Shown here one piece after another: positions 30,462-40,725 of a stretch of 64,000 nt of DNA (positions within the stretch are counted from its first letter, which is position 1; every line of letters starts with the position of its first letter). This stretch comes from Mesostigma viride (lineage: Eukaryota > Streptophyta > Mesostigmatophyceae > Mesostigmatales > Mesostigmataceae). Location of the stretch: assembly GCA_009746045.1 (NCBI GenBank), contig RPFO01000899.1, positions 32,528 to 96,527 on the forward strand, written 5' to 3'. The notes below the pieces were generated by a model. It ran no database searches and was not told the DNA's origin. It saw only the letters and a program-made list of their open reading frames with translations. A program made the translations under genes and the position numbers.

Positions 30462-31239
30462 TGTTGGAAAGGTAGAGGAAACTAATGGGTTTTACACAAT
30501 GCCTTGTGCTTGGCCTTGTTACCCTTGCACCTTGCAGGTGATGAAAGACTGAGCTTGAAGACAATGGAAGAGAGACCAGAAAAAGAGTTTTATTTCTTAG
30601 GCTGAGAGGTTAGGAAAAGAGGTACCTGGCCTTAGGAGCCAGTTTCTTTTTATACCTTTCTAGCTAGGAAGGATGACATCAGATGCTGATGTCATCATAG
30701 AAGCTTGTAGAAACATCTAAGCATATTCCCAGCATATTCTCAGTATATTCCAGGAATATTCCTGGCATATTCCTAGAACATTCCAAGGTCATTCTAGAAA
30801 GGTTCTAATGAGCTGGCATGACAGTTGATTGCCAAATGTCCTCTGAACAATGTGCCACATCTAATGCTTAATAAAGTGACACATGGTTTCTACTTGGAAT
30901 GACAAGTGTAATCCAATGAGTCTATCCACTTGTCAGTCAATGGAATGCAACACTTGTCACTATGAGCTTCCAACACATGTCAGCTCATGGAATGGACACT
31001 TGTCTACCAAAGAAGTACACCACTTGTCAAGCATGGAAGTGATGCTACTAGACCAACTCAGGTACAAGAGATCTATGGCCAAATATAGGACTATGGCACA
31101 TGAACATTGATCAGCTCATTGAGAGCAATTCATCTAACTTATCAAATCTATCAAATTCTCAGCCCTTGTGAAGTAAAACAAAGAAGAATAAAGTCAGGCT
31201 GGAATATAGTGTGGGCAGGTGGGTATATGATCCCCAACA
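30462..31239 (-). repeat. 3' LTR of copia element
   Basis: 778 bp with perfect short inverted ends TGTTGG/CCAACA. It contains short internal direct repeats (variants of CATATTCC between 30720 and 30780) and several ACTTGTC motifs. Confidence 0.95.
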
Positions 31240-31247
31240 CCCCCCTT
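31240..31247 (-). other. Polypurine tract
   Basis: On the minus strand AAGGGGGG abuts the 3' LTR, the expected primer for plus-strand DNA synthesis. Confidence 0.7.
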
Positions 31248-31267
31248 AGCCAGCTGAACACAAAGGA

Positions 31268-34200
31268 CTAAGTTGACATGAGTTTGCCACGCAGGGCAGT
31301 GAACCTGGCACGTGAAAGTGCCTTCGTCAGAAGATCAGCAAGCATGTCCTCCCCAGGACAATGCTTCATGGCGATGAGTCCCCCCTCCACCTTCTCCCGG
31401 ATGAAATGGAAACGCACGTCAATGTGCTTCGTGCGCTTGGGATGAACAGGGTCACGAGCGAGTGCCACGGCGCCTGTGTTGTCGCAGAAGACAGGCGTGG
31501 GCCCCTGAACTGGATGCCCCAGCTCCCCCAACATGTGCCTCAGTGGAAGCACTAGCTGGGTTACGCTGCTAGCAGCAATGTACTCCGCCTCGCAGGAAGA
31601 CAGGGCGGTAACGTGCTGCTTGCGGCTGCACCACTCGACTGCGGCCCCCCTGAACATCACTACATTGCCAGAGACAGATCTGCGTGTCTCAGGGCAGTTC
31701 CCCCAATCGGCATCCGTCCACCCCTCCAGCCCCCCTTGGCCACCATAGCGCAGTCCCAAGTCCTTGGTGTGGACAAGGTAGCGCACCACTCGCTTGGCCA
31801 GCTCCAAGTCGCCCTCCGTGGGTGCCTGCATGCATTGGGCCAGCTGGTTGACAGCAAAAGCAATGTCTGGGCGCGTCCATGTCGCGGCGTACATGAGAGC
31901 ACCAACAATCTGCTGAAAGAGTTGATGGTTTGGGGCATCACACATTCCCCCCTCGCGACGGGGACTACCAGGCACTATAGGGGTGTGCACAGGGTGAGGG
32001 GTAGAAAGCCCAAAACGGGCAGCAATAGCTTCAATGTAGGGCCGTTGGTGCATGGTAAGGGAACGAGACGCAGGGTCGATAGTAAGGGAAACACCGAGGA
32101 AAAGAGAGGGATTGTCCGACTCAGTGATTTGAAAAGTATTAGCCAAACGGCGAGACCAGGATGCCAGCCAGGAAGGGGAAGGATGAGCAGCAAGAATGTC
32201 ATCGACGTGCACGAACACGAAACCACGAGACGAAGGGTAGTAATACAGGCACGCATCAATTTGGCTTTGGATGGCGCCGTCAGAAAGAAGGTGTGCACGG
32301 AACGTTTTATGCCAATTGCGTGGCGCTTGCTTGATGCCATACAAGCTGCGGTGCAGCTTCCACACAAGCACATCGCCATTGGCATCCCGCTCTTCAAAGC
32401 CAGTAGGGGGACGCACAAAGACATCCTCCTGTAGGGGAGCATAGAGAAAAGCGGTTCGGACATCGAGCTGCTTGACAGTAAAGCCAGACGTGACAGCTAA
32501 AGCAAGAGCAAGTCGCACGGTGGACGCACGAACAGTGGGGGAAAAGACTTCATTAAAGTCGATACCTTCACGTTGGGCAAAACCTTTCACGACAAACCTG
32601 GCCTTGTGACGGCCGTCGGACTTGACAGCAAATACCCACCGGGAAGGGAGGACCTTGGCACCGGCGGGCAAAGTACGCGGGCTCACAAGCGAGTATACTG
32701 CATGATCACGAATGCTATTAATTTCGCTCAACATCGCAGCCCGCCACTCTGGACTGTTGTTAGCCTCAGTAAAGGAGACGGGAAGGGAAACGTCACTGCC
32801 AGTAAAATGCACTGTGTCAAAAAGATCACGAACTGACTGGTAATGCGGAAAAAAACGAGCCCATTTAGGCGACACCGTGACAGGGGGAGCATAGGTAGTA
32901 ATCTCCATCGCGAGGGGTTCACGGGTGCTACCGCAAAACATCAGCTCATCAGCAGTTGCCATGGCGACATTACCAGCTGGGTTACGTCGCAGCGCAGAGA
33001 TTGTACTTTGCAGTCGAGCAGCACTTGAAGTGGCAGTGACCGGTGGACCAGCAGACAGCTCCCGTGCGTCACTTGGGGAGACGTCGTCAGTAGTTAGGAC
33101 GGGCTGTGAAAAGTTTGGAGCACCGTCGAGCGCCTCCGGAACTGGTCTAGGACTTGGGACGTTGACTGCATCAGGACTTGGTGCGTCCGCTCCCTCGTGG
33201 CGAAGCTCCTCAGGAATATCCCTTCTGGTGGCGTCCAGAAACCTCGCCTGAGACCGGGTGACCGGTCCGCTAGGTTCGGCCAGAGAATTTGGCTGAACTT
33301 CTGCTACAGCCGGAAGATCAGTTGGTGAAGTTTCCTCCAGTGCGGCAGAACTTTCCAGAAGCGGCGCAGGAGTTGGCATGGCCCCATTGCGCCAGGCCTC
33401 ATTGAAGGTGACATGCAGGCGGCGAATGACATCCTTGGATTCTGGACGGTAAATGAGGTACGCCGGCGATTCCAGATCATAGCCGACGAAGATTCCAGGC
33501 AGAGCCTTGGCCTCCAGCTTGCCACGTGGGCCCTCCACCCGATAGAAGGCAGGGCAGCCGAAAATTCGAAGATTCGAGAGATCCGCATTGCGACCGGTGA
33601 GCAGGAAGTGTGGCGTGGCACCTCCAGGATTCGAGCTAGACGGCAGGCGGTTAAGTATATAAACCGCGCAATTGAAGGCTAGTGCCCAGAATCCTTTGGG
33701 CAAACCGGCATGCGTGAGCATTGCCAGTGTCATGCCCATGGCCAGACCCCACAGCCGCTCCGCCACTCCGTTCTGCTCAGGAGTGTAGGGGCTGGAGAAC
33801 TCCTGGTGCACTCGGTGTTCAGCGCAGACGGCCCGCCACGCCTGCCCAGTGAAGACTGCGTCGTTGTCGGTCCGGAGAAGAATCGAACCGTTGTAGAAGG
33901 GGCGAATTTCGCGCGTGAGCAGCTGTTGCAAGGCGTCAACAGCCTCGTCCTTGTGTCGAAGCGGAAAGCACCATCGCCAGCGGGTAGCATCGTCGGTGAA
34001 GCCGAGCATGTAGCGGGTGCCTCCAATTGCTGGCTGCATCGGCCCGAGAATGTCGCTGTGAAGCTTGGCTCGGGGAACAGTCGATCGGAGCTGTCCAGGC
34101 GAAAATGAGCGCCTCTTGATGAAGCCAGCAGGGCAGGATGGGCAGCCAGGCGATGACAGGCGCCTCGAAAAAAGGTTAGACTCCGGAATGGCGGCCAGCC

Positions 34201-35611
34201 TCTTGATCCGATCTTCGCCAGCATGCCCAAGACGCCAGTGCCAGAGCAGGCTCGCCGGCCGCTCGATGGCCGTGGCAGCCATTGCCGCCTCGTCGCGCTC
34301 CGCAGGTAACACGTAGATGTTGTTCTGCAGCGCAATCTTGTGCGTCTCGTTGTCCAGCACCACTGTCTGCTCGGTGAGGTCGACTTTGTGGCCGTCCTTG
34401 GCGAGCTGCCCAGCTGATAGCAGTCGGGCGCTCAAGCCGGGCACGAAGAGCGCACCATTCAGGTGCACATGCTGGTTGGGCAGTTTGAGCCGAATCGTGC
34501 CCACTCCCGTCGCGCGAAGACGTCCTCCTGATCCGACGATGTTCCTAGTGGTGGGGGTGAGGGACACAAAGTCAGTGCGGCATGGGGACATGTGGCTGCT
34601 TGCAGCGGAGTCCAGAACCCAGGCAGGGGGCTTGGGGCTATACTGCGTGAGTGCAGCAGCCTCCTGCGACGGCGCCGACTCGGCGATGGTGGTGAAGACG
34701 AAGCCCTCCGGCAGCTCCGCGGCCTCCTGGGTGTTGTTGGCCACGCTTCCGCCAGGTGAGGTCTCCTTCTTGGTCGCTTGGTTGCCCCTCCTGCGCTGGT
34801 TGCCCCGCCGTCCTTGGTTCTTGCTTCGTGGCTTGAGCTGGGAGTTCTTTTGCCAGCACTGGGTCTCCGCATGCCCACTCCTGTTGCAGTAGGCGCAGTG
34901 CTTCCTCTCACCACCCTTGTTGGCAGTGTGGAAAGCTTGACCTTGGGCTGGCTCCTCCTTGGTAGCTTGAGAAGGCCGTCCTCCCAGCAGCATGTCCTCC
35001 GCCTCCAGCAGCGCAGCCTTGACCTCCTCCAAGCTGTCCTCCTCTTTGAAGTGCGCTGAAATCAGGGCAGGGCGATATCGGTCAGGCAGGCCGCTCTTGA
35101 GGATAGCCGCAAAATCTTGGTCGCTCATGACGCCTCCCACCGCACGGTAGTCCGCCAGCAGCAGCAATCCACGTAGGATATACTGCCCCATGGTCTCCCC
35201 AGGCTTCATTTGCAGCCGGTGAAGCTGAATCCTGAGGTCCATGCGGTGACTCTTGGTGAGCTTTTGTTGCTCGTAGACCTCCCTCAGCGTCTTGTAGAGC
35301 TTGCTGCCAGATTGGTCTGGCACGAGCGATAGGATGCGCCTCGCTTCTCCCACAAGTGCAGCTGAGATGACAAGGCCAACAGCTTGGTCAGCCTTGCGGT
35401 CCTGCCTGGTGCCCAGCAGGACGTCCTTAACCTCATAGAAGGAACAGAAACCCTCAAGAGATGTCTTGGTCTCCTCCCAGCCACGTAGGCTTGTGCCATC
35501 GAATTTCAGCACCATCTTGGAGCACACATTCAGCATAGGAGTGTAGTCGACGTCGCTTGCCATGGAGCTTGTAGCTGGGCTGGGTTTCTTGGTGGTCTTC
35601 TTGGAGCTCAT
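31268..35611 (-). CDS. Copia Gag-Pol polyprotein
   Basis: 1,447 residues, complete. Gag domain ~25-215; zinc knuckle C239-x2-C-x4-H-x4-C252 (CAYCNRSGHAETQC); protease with D334 in WVLDSAASSHM; integrase zinc region around HWRLGH (~458); integrase catalytic D520, D582 and E618, with 35 residues between the last two; reverse transcriptase ~955-1200 with VFVHVDDILA; RNase H ~1290-1430 with GWTDADWG and SSCEAEYIA. This is the canonical Ty1/copia order. All catalytic residues are present, so the product should be functional. The ATG lies 20 bases after the 5' LTR. Confidence 0.95.
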   Translation of the reverse strand: MSSKKTTKKPSPATSSMASDVDYTPMLNVCSKMVLKFDGTSLRGWEETKTSLEGFCSFYEVKDVLLGTRQDRKADQAVGLVISAALVGEARRILSLVPDQSGSKLYKTLREVYEQQKLTKSHRMDLRIQLHRLQMKPGETMGQYILRGLLLLADYRAVGGVMSDQDFAAILKSGLPDRYRPALISAHFKEEDSLEEVKAALLEAEDMLLGGRPSQATKEEPAQGQAFHTANKGGERKHCAYCNRSGHAETQCWQKNSQLKPRSKNQGRRGNQRRRGNQATKKETSPGGSVANNTQEAAELPEGFVFTTIAESAPSQEAAALTQYSPKPPAWVLDSAASSHMSPCRTDFVSLTPTTRNIVGSGGRLRATGVGTIRLKLPNQHVHLNGALFVPGLSARLLSAGQLAKDGHKVDLTEQTVVLDNETHKIALQNNIYVLPAERDEAAMAATAIERPASLLWHWRLGHAGEDRIKRLAAIPESNLFSRRLSSPGCPSCPAGFIKRRSFSPGQLRSTVPRAKLHSDILGPMQPAIGGTRYMLGFTDDATRWRWCFPLRHKDEAVDALQQLLTREIRPFYNGSILLRTDNDAVFTGQAWRAVCAEHRVHQEFSSPYTPEQNGVAERLWGLAMGMTLAMLTHAGLPKGFWALAFNCAVYILNRLPSSSNPGGATPHFLLTGRNADLSNLRIFGCPAFYRVEGPRGKLEAKALPGIFVGYDLESPAYLIYRPESKDVIRRLHVTFNEAWRNGAMPTPAPLLESSAALEETSPTDLPAVAEVQPNSLAEPSGPVTRSQARFLDATRRDIPEELRHEGADAPSPDAVNVPSPRPVPEALDGAPNFSQPVLTTDDVSPSDARELSAGPPVTATSSAARLQSTISALRRNPAGNVAMATADELMFCGSTREPLAMEITTYAPPVTVSPKWARFFPHYQSVRDLFDTVHFTGSDVSLPVSFTEANNSPEWRAAMLSEINSIRDHAVYSLVSPRTLPAGAKVLPSRWVFAVKSDGRHKARFVVKGFAQREGIDFNEVFSPTVRASTVRLALALAVTSGFTVKQLDVRTAFLYAPLQEDVFVRPPTGFEERDANGDVLVWKLHRSLYGIKQAPRNWHKTFRAHLLSDGAIQSQIDACLYYYPSSRGFVFVHVDDILAAHPSPSWLASWSRRLANTFQITESDNPSLFLGVSLTIDPASRSLTMHQRPYIEAIAARFGLSTPHPVHTPIVPGSPRREGGMCDAPNHQLFQQIVGALMYAATWTRPDIAFAVNQLAQCMQAPTEGDLELAKRVVRYLVHTKDLGLRYGGQGGLEGWTDADWGNCPETRRSVSGNVVMFRGAAVEWCSRKQHVTALSSCEAEYIAASSVTQLVLPLRHMLGELGHPVQGPTPVFCDNTGAVALARDPVHPKRTKHIDVRFHFIREKVEGGLIAMKHCPGEDMLADLLTKALSRARFTALRGKLMST

Positions 35612-35618
35612 GAAGATT

Positions 35619-35630
35619 CCTCCGATACCA
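35619..35630 (-). other. Primer-binding site of copia element
   Basis: TGGTATCGGAGG follows the 5' LTR directly. It differs slightly from the common copia sequence TGGTATCAGAGC, which pairs with initiator methionine tRNA. Confidence 0.75.
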
Positions 35631-36408
35631 TGTTGGAAAGGTAGAGGAAACTAATGGGTTTTACACAATGCCTTGTGCTTGGCCTTGTTACCCTTGCACC
35701 TTGCAGGTGATGAAAGACTGAGCTTGAAGACAATGGAAGAGAGACCAGAAAAAGAGTTTTATTTCTTAGGCTGAGAGGTTAGGAAAAGAGGTACCTGGCC
35801 TTAGGAGCCAGTTTCTTTTTATACCTTTCTAGCTAGGAAGGATGACATCAGATGCTGATGTCATCATAGAAGCTTGTAGAAACATCTAAGCATATTCCCA
35901 GCATATTCTCAGTATATTCCAGGAATATTCCTGGCATATTCCTAGAACATTCCAAGGTCATTCTAGAAAGGTTCTAATGAGCTGGCATGACAGTTGATTG
36001 CCAAATGTCCTCTGAACAATGTGCCACATCTAATGCTTAATAAAGTGACACATGGTTTCTACTTGGAATGACAAGTGTAATCCAATGAGTCTATCCAATT
36101 GTCAGTCAATGGAATGCAACACTTGTCACTATGAGCTTCCAACACATGTCAGCTCATGGAATGGACACTTGTCTACCAAAGAAGTACACCACTTGTCAAG
36201 CATGGAAGTGATGCTACTAGACCAACTCAGGTACAAGAGATCTATGGCCAAATATAGGACTATGGCACATGAACATTGATCAGCTCATTGAGAGCAATTC
36301 ATCTAACTTATCAAATCTATCAAATTCTCAGCCCTTGTGAAGTAAAACAAAGAAGAATAAAGTCAGGCTGGAATATAGTGTGGGCAGGTGGGTATATGAT
36401 CCCCAACA
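35631..36408 (-). repeat. 5' LTR of copia element
   Basis: Partner of 30462-31239, of equal length. The target duplication CTTTC follows at 36409-36413. Confidence 0.95.
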
Positions 36409-37199
36409 CTTTCGACGAAAGGTAAGGACTTGCCGTCAACCTGCAACATCGTGCCTGGAGGAACGTCGAACACGAGCTTTTTGGTCGGATCGAGCTCTTC
36501 GAGTGCGATCGGAGCCTGGACCCCCGTGCCCCACACGAGCACCTTCGCGCCACCCGGGAGAAAACGGTTGTTGTTGGCCATCATCAAACGGCTGAAAGGA
36601 GTGGAGAAACACTCTCTCGGCGGTCGTGGGATGTTGAAGGCGGCGAACCTCGCCTTCCGGTCGGGGAACACGATCATCGTGTCGCACTTGTATGCCCCGA
36701 GCCACCGCTTGACGTGCGCGAGGGCCAACAAAACCGCGTATTCGAAGTAAAACGTCCCCTGACCCGGCCTCTGTGCGCACGCGGAGTCGAAAATGAGGAC
36801 ATCGATGCCAGGGCGGTTCCTCAGAAAAGGGACGACGGCTCTCCAGTCGAGGAGGATGCGACTCAGGTCGTCTGGAAACCGAGTGTCGACGTTTCCCAGG
36901 TCCCACGTGACACCGAAAAGGCCGAGATTCTTGTTCTCGGCGTCGTAAATGATGAGCCGGACGGCGGTCTTGTCCTTGAACGAGTACGAGCCTTTCCACT
37001 CGTCGAGGATTAAATTGTCCAAGCGCGTCGAGCACTTGAACATCCTCGATCGCAGGACGGGCCACATCTCGGACATCATGGATTTAGACGCCATGCCGAA
37101 AAGGGCGGCGTCTCCATACCCCACGTCGGCGATCTTCTCCATGATATCGGCTCTCAACTCCACCGGCAGCTTTTCGAAGTAGCCCAGAGGAGACTCCAT
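36409..37199 (-). pseudogene. N-terminal part of F-box-like viral gene, split by copia insertion
   Basis: The ATG at 37199 starts MESPLGYFEKLPVELRADIM. The segment LPVELRADIMEKIADVG resembles an F-box, which recruits substrates to SCF ubiquitin ligases; many giant viruses carry such genes. The rest is an alpha/beta region without recognised motifs. The gene continues at 30461-30081 beyond the copia element. The total product would be about 390 residues. In the sequence as given this frame is also joined to the upstream membrane-protein gene by a missing base, so it looks like one long fused protein. Confidence 0.6.
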
Positions 37200-37212
37200 G
37201 GCCGCCAAGGTT

Positions 37213-38468
37213 TCAAGACACGACCTCGAGCAGTTTGGTGTTGAGGTAGAGGTTGTTGGATATATACCCGAGAGCCTCCTCCTCAGCGTCCCCAAAAGGT
37301 AATATGTAGGCGGCGGTTCGTTCTTACGAACCACCGATCCGTCCTCCGGTTCCTTCTGGATGGTTTCGGGTACGGACGCCTTTTCGATGTCAAGAGCCGC
37401 CTTAAGAACGTCTGGAATCGATCGATCCGTATTATTCTCACGCGGGATCGAGTACCACTGCTTGTACACGTCACCGCCAGGTTCTAGTACACCAGGGACC
37501 CTCTGTTCTCCCGGGGATATCGATACGGTTGGAAGGCCGAGCTCTTTCTTGATCGCGTTTTCCAACGCTTTCGAGTTTGCGTCACAATCCACTCCTGACA
37601 TCCTCGCCTTCCTGCACAATTCGTCGTACTCGAAGTGGCAATCCAACGGGTCGGTTTTCGACCCGTGGCACGCAACATAAAACGCGCTATTCCCCCCCAT
37701 CCCTTGCGTCTTGAGTTTGGACGCGTTTTCCAACTCTTTTTGAAACGACGCTCGTAACTGTGTTTCATACATGTTGTATTGAGATTTCGCGCGGAAAACC
37801 TTGTCTTTGCGCAAGGTTTCTAAATATTTCACCATTGCTTCCATCTCTTTATCGCACTTATCGGGGGCTTGTAAACACGGGTGCTCGCCTATCCCCTTCG
37901 CGAGGATCTGTTCTTTGGAAGGCACCGGGGCGCCGAGAGACATCTTGAATGTCCAATAACTCATTGCCTCTTTAAGCGACTTCGGTTTGGCGTCATCCAC
38001 GAGTTTCTCGATGATACCCTTGCGGATTTCGACCACTTTTCGGTCGCACGGGCGGTACTCGTCGCACCTTCCTAATTGGGATTCGAGAGCGATATCTCTT
38101 TCGCTAGGGATCGTAATCTTTCCGTCTACGGCCGCGCTTTCTTGGATCTTGCGGACCCAAAAGTTTACGATATCATTTTGCTTGCTGACCGCATTCATAG
38201 CGGCCATCGCGGGATCGGACCCGTCACGGATCCTGTTATTAGCGCTTTCTCGCATCCTTTCTAAATCCTGTGGGCTCGTCTTTGGCTCCGCTCGTGGCTT
38301 CGGTTCGTGTGTCGAGGTTCCACTCGCCCCCTCCATTCTGAGCGCTGGCTTGTTCTCAATGGTCTTCCATGTTAAATAGGACTGCAACGCGAGACTACTG
38401 AAAAAAAGAAGCAGAACGGCAACCCATTCTCCTTTCATGCCTTTAGCTGCATTCTGGACAGAAGACAT
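37213..38468 (-). CDS. Membrane-anchored protein, frame-shifted near its end
   Basis: The ATG at 38468 is preceded by TATAATATAAAGA. A membrane segment lies at about 15-33 (WVAVLLLFFSSLALQSYL). The remainder (~390 residues) is charged and helical, with cysteine pairs around 135-140, 198-210 and 268-300. At about 37300 the sequence TTTTGGGGAC lacks one G. Restoring the frame gives LLGDAEEEALGYISNN, a natural C-terminus with a TGA at 37213, 14 bases before the F-box-like ATG. As written, the frame instead runs into the F-box gene and makes an artificial 701-residue fusion. Confidence 0.6.
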
Positions 38469-38493
38469 TCTTTATATTATACACCGCAAATAA

Positions 38494-39747
38494 TCACAAG
38501 TCCATCACGACCTTCTGCACGTCCGACTCGTCGGTCTTCTTTTTCCGCCCCCTGGTTTTCTTTTTTGGGGCATCGCCAACTTGCACGGTTCGGACGTCCT
38601 GATCCCCCATCGTGCTCCCCGTCACGCTCTCGTCGTCCATCTTGCCATCCAAAGTCTCGACGATGACCGCGTTCGAAGGACCCGTGGAACTCAGCGTGTC
38701 CTGAACGATATGGTCCAACGGAGTCAAGCTAGGAGCGCTCGCTCGCGCCCGAGCGCCGTCCATCATTCCACCCATGTCCATCCCCATCCCCATCATGGGC
38801 CCACGCATCACGTAGGCTTCCTTGGGAGCGTTCGAGGAGGAGGATGCGGCAGGGGGCGGGTCGTTGAACACCTTCTTGGGAGCGGGAGGCGCGGGCTGAG
38901 ACGAAGGAGACGGGTCCATGCTGTTCTTCATCATCACCTTCAGCAACGACTTCATCAGCTCCGGGTCCTGCTTGGCGATCTCCGACATGCTCGGCAACCC
39001 GGAACGCGTGAAAGATGCCGTCATATGGAACATCAGGGCGGATCCGCCCACCATCAAGATCAGTTCGACCTCGGGCGCCATCGCCACCTTCCCCCTGTGC
39101 TTGTCGTACAACCGCTCGAACACGTTGTCGTAATCCCCGATGTTCGCCATGACGCTTTCCGACCACCCGTCGAGTTTCAAGCCGATCGGGTCGTACCGGT
39201 TGTTGAAGAACTGCACGGCGCTCGTTCCGGCAACGAGGATCTGTCTCATCATGTTCACCGCGTTGCGGCTTTCCGCGGCACGCTCGATCTTCGAATACTC
39301 GAACCGCATCTCCTCGATGTCGGACCGCATGTCAAACTGGGGCACGTCGAACCCCCTCTCTTTGAGCCGGTGGAGCCTGTGAAGCAGGTCCGTCTTCTCC
39401 TTGAACAATTCCTCTCGAGACGGACCCGACGGCGCGGACGGATGAATCGTGTCCTCCATTCCGAACCCGTCCATCATGTCGTCTTCGTCGTCCCCGTCGT
39501 CCGGGAATTCGTCAAAGGCAAACTCTTCTTTCGCCGAACCGCCCGGATCTGTGCTTACCGGAGGCGCGAACTGGGAACGAGCCTTTTTGGGGTTCGCAAG
39601 CATGTCAAAGATGTCGTCCCCGGGACCCGAAGAGTCGACGGGCGGCCTCCTCGCGGCCGGCGGCGGGGGTCTGCGGTACCCGCCTTTCACAACGGGGATG
39701 TCATCTTCTTCCTCCACGACGTCGATGCCCATGAACCTGGCCGCCAT
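38494..39747 (-). CDS. DUF5767-like conserved giant-virus protein
   Basis: 417 residues from the ATG at 39747. The N-terminal 110 residues are disordered and acidic. Residues ~115-275 contain RFEYSKIERAAESRNAV, FFNNRYDPIGLKLDGWS, DYDNVFERLYDKHRGK and LILMVGGSALMFHMT. I recognise this pattern from a protein conserved across several Nucleocytoviricota families (DUF5767 in my recollection). The C-terminus is disordered and ends in a basic KKKTRGRKKK stretch. It is probably a virion protein of unknown function. This is the clearest giant-virus marker in the window. Confidence 0.7.
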   Translation of the reverse strand: MAARFMGIDVVEEEDDIPVVKGGYRRPPPPAARRPPVDSSGPGDDIFDMLANPKKARSQFAPPVSTDPGGSAKEEFAFDEFPDDGDDEDDMMDGFGMEDTIHPSAPSGPSREELFKEKTDLLHRLHRLKERGFDVPQFDMRSDIEEMRFEYSKIERAAESRNAVNMMRQILVAGTSAVQFFNNRYDPIGLKLDGWSESVMANIGDYDNVFERLYDKHRGKVAMAPEVELILMVGGSALMFHMTASFTRSGLPSMSEIAKQDPELMKSLLKVMMKNSMDPSPSSQPAPPAPKKVFNDPPPAASSSSNAPKEAYVMRGPMMGMGMDMGGMMDGARARASAPSLTPLDHIVQDTLSSTGPSNAVIVETLDGKMDDESVTGSTMGDQDVRTVQVGDAPKKKTRGRKKKTDESDVQKVVMDL

Positions 39748-39833
39748 CCTCTATGACAAGAAGGCATAAAACTTTGCGCATCGGCGAAACGAGCCACGTG
39801 TGCGGTATCGCGAAAACAATTATGTCGCAAGTC

Positions 39834-39842
39834 CTTATAAAG
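39834..39842 (+). promoter_or_regulatory. CTTATAAAG box before start codon
   Basis: CTTATAAAG lies five bases before the ATG at 39848. The identical box occurs at 44958-44966 before the ATG at 44977. Confidence 0.5.
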
Positions 39843-39847
39843 CACGC

Positions 39848-40711
39848 ATGCCCGTCAACGCCCCCCTCGCCGTAGCCGGCGCCGCCACCGCCGCGGCGTC
39901 CATGTTTCTTTTGTACAAGGTCGCGCGAGAAAGCCCCGTGGACGAACCGGAAACGGATTCCGAGCCGGAGTCGGACGAGCAACCCCAACTGACCCCGATG
40001 GACCCGTACGTCGACAAGAACGAATACTTGATCCCGTCGGCGAAGAAGACCGACCAAGTGGTCGCTGACTCTGTGACCCCGGAAATGGTCGAAGAAGCCA
40101 TCCGGCAGCAGGAGGAGCAGCAACAAGTGATCGCCGCGCTCCTGCAGCGAGTGGACACGCCCATGGAAATCCCGCTCTGGACATCGGTTTCGCTCGTCCC
40201 AAACCCCGCGAGTCCTATCAACGACGTCGTGGAGTCGGACGAGCCGCCGACCAAGCTCCCCTTGTCCGAAATCGCCAGGAGAATGGACGGGAAGACGGGG
40301 CAGTGGTACCAAATCGGCCCTTTCCTGGCCGTCTTCGACGACACGAACATGAAGTTCGCCCTCGCACGGGTGGTGGAAGAAGGATCGATTCCGAATCCGG
40401 ATTTCGCGCCGTTCTATTGGACGAGGCGGCAGTCCGTCCCGCACAAAAATTACACCAAGTTCGAAATAGGGGCCCTGATGACGAATCTGAGGGCCCAGGC
40501 GAAAAACGGGGCCGAGTCGCAAGAACACGTGGTGCTCCACGAAGTGGGACCCTTCAACATCGGCATGGCGCTCTTCGAGTCGAAAGAGTCGCGCATCGTG
40601 GACGGGGTGACGAGGGGGTCGACGACCCGGCGGAAGGCGTTCGTGTTTCGCTACTCGAACTTCAACGGGCTTCCCGCGTTAGGAGAGGACGAGGAAGACG
40701 GAGGAGAATGA
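39848..40711 (+). CDS. N-terminally anchored membrane protein (287 residues)
   Basis: It starts MPVNAPLAVAGAATAAASMF, an Ala-rich membrane segment (~5-23). An acidic, Gln-rich linker follows (~30-105), then a beta-rich globular domain (~120-270; e.g. TGQWYQIGPFLAVFDD and VVLHEVGPFNIGMALF). The end is acidic. The gene is divergent from the DUF5767-like gene, with about 100 bases between starts. Unrecognised family; likely a virion membrane protein. Confidence 0.6.
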   Translation: MPVNAPLAVAGAATAAASMFLLYKVARESPVDEPETDSEPESDEQPQLTPMDPYVDKNEYLIPSAKKTDQVVADSVTPEMVEEAIRQQEEQQQVIAALLQRVDTPMEIPLWTSVSLVPNPASPINDVVESDEPPTKLPLSEIARRMDGKTGQWYQIGPFLAVFDDTNMKFALARVVEEGSIPNPDFAPFYWTRRQSVPHKNYTKFEIGALMTNLRAQAKNGAESQEHVVLHEVGPFNIGMALFESKESRIVDGVTRGSTTRRKAFVFRYSNFNGLPALGEDEEDGGE

Positions 40712-40725
40712 GGCGGAAACTGTTA

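Larger units (their letters stand above)
30462..36408 (-). mobile_element. Intact, young Ty1/copia retrotransposon
   Basis: LTRs of 778 bp (30462-31239 and 35631-36408), with TGTTGG...CCAACA ends, flank one uninterrupted 1,447-codon gag-pol frame. The 5-bp target duplication CTTTC is at 30457-30461 and 36409-36413. The primer-binding site (TGGTATCGGAGG) resembles the initiator-Met primer site common in copia elements, and the polypurine tract AAGGGGGG precedes the 3' LTR. The only LTR difference I noticed is C30929 against A36098. The insertion is therefore recent and could still be active. Confidence 0.95.

Noticed and set aside
36363-38468. A single 701-residue fusion protein
   Set aside because: The joint segment is unnatural, and a one-base correction yields two well-formed genes; the last residues are LTR sequence.
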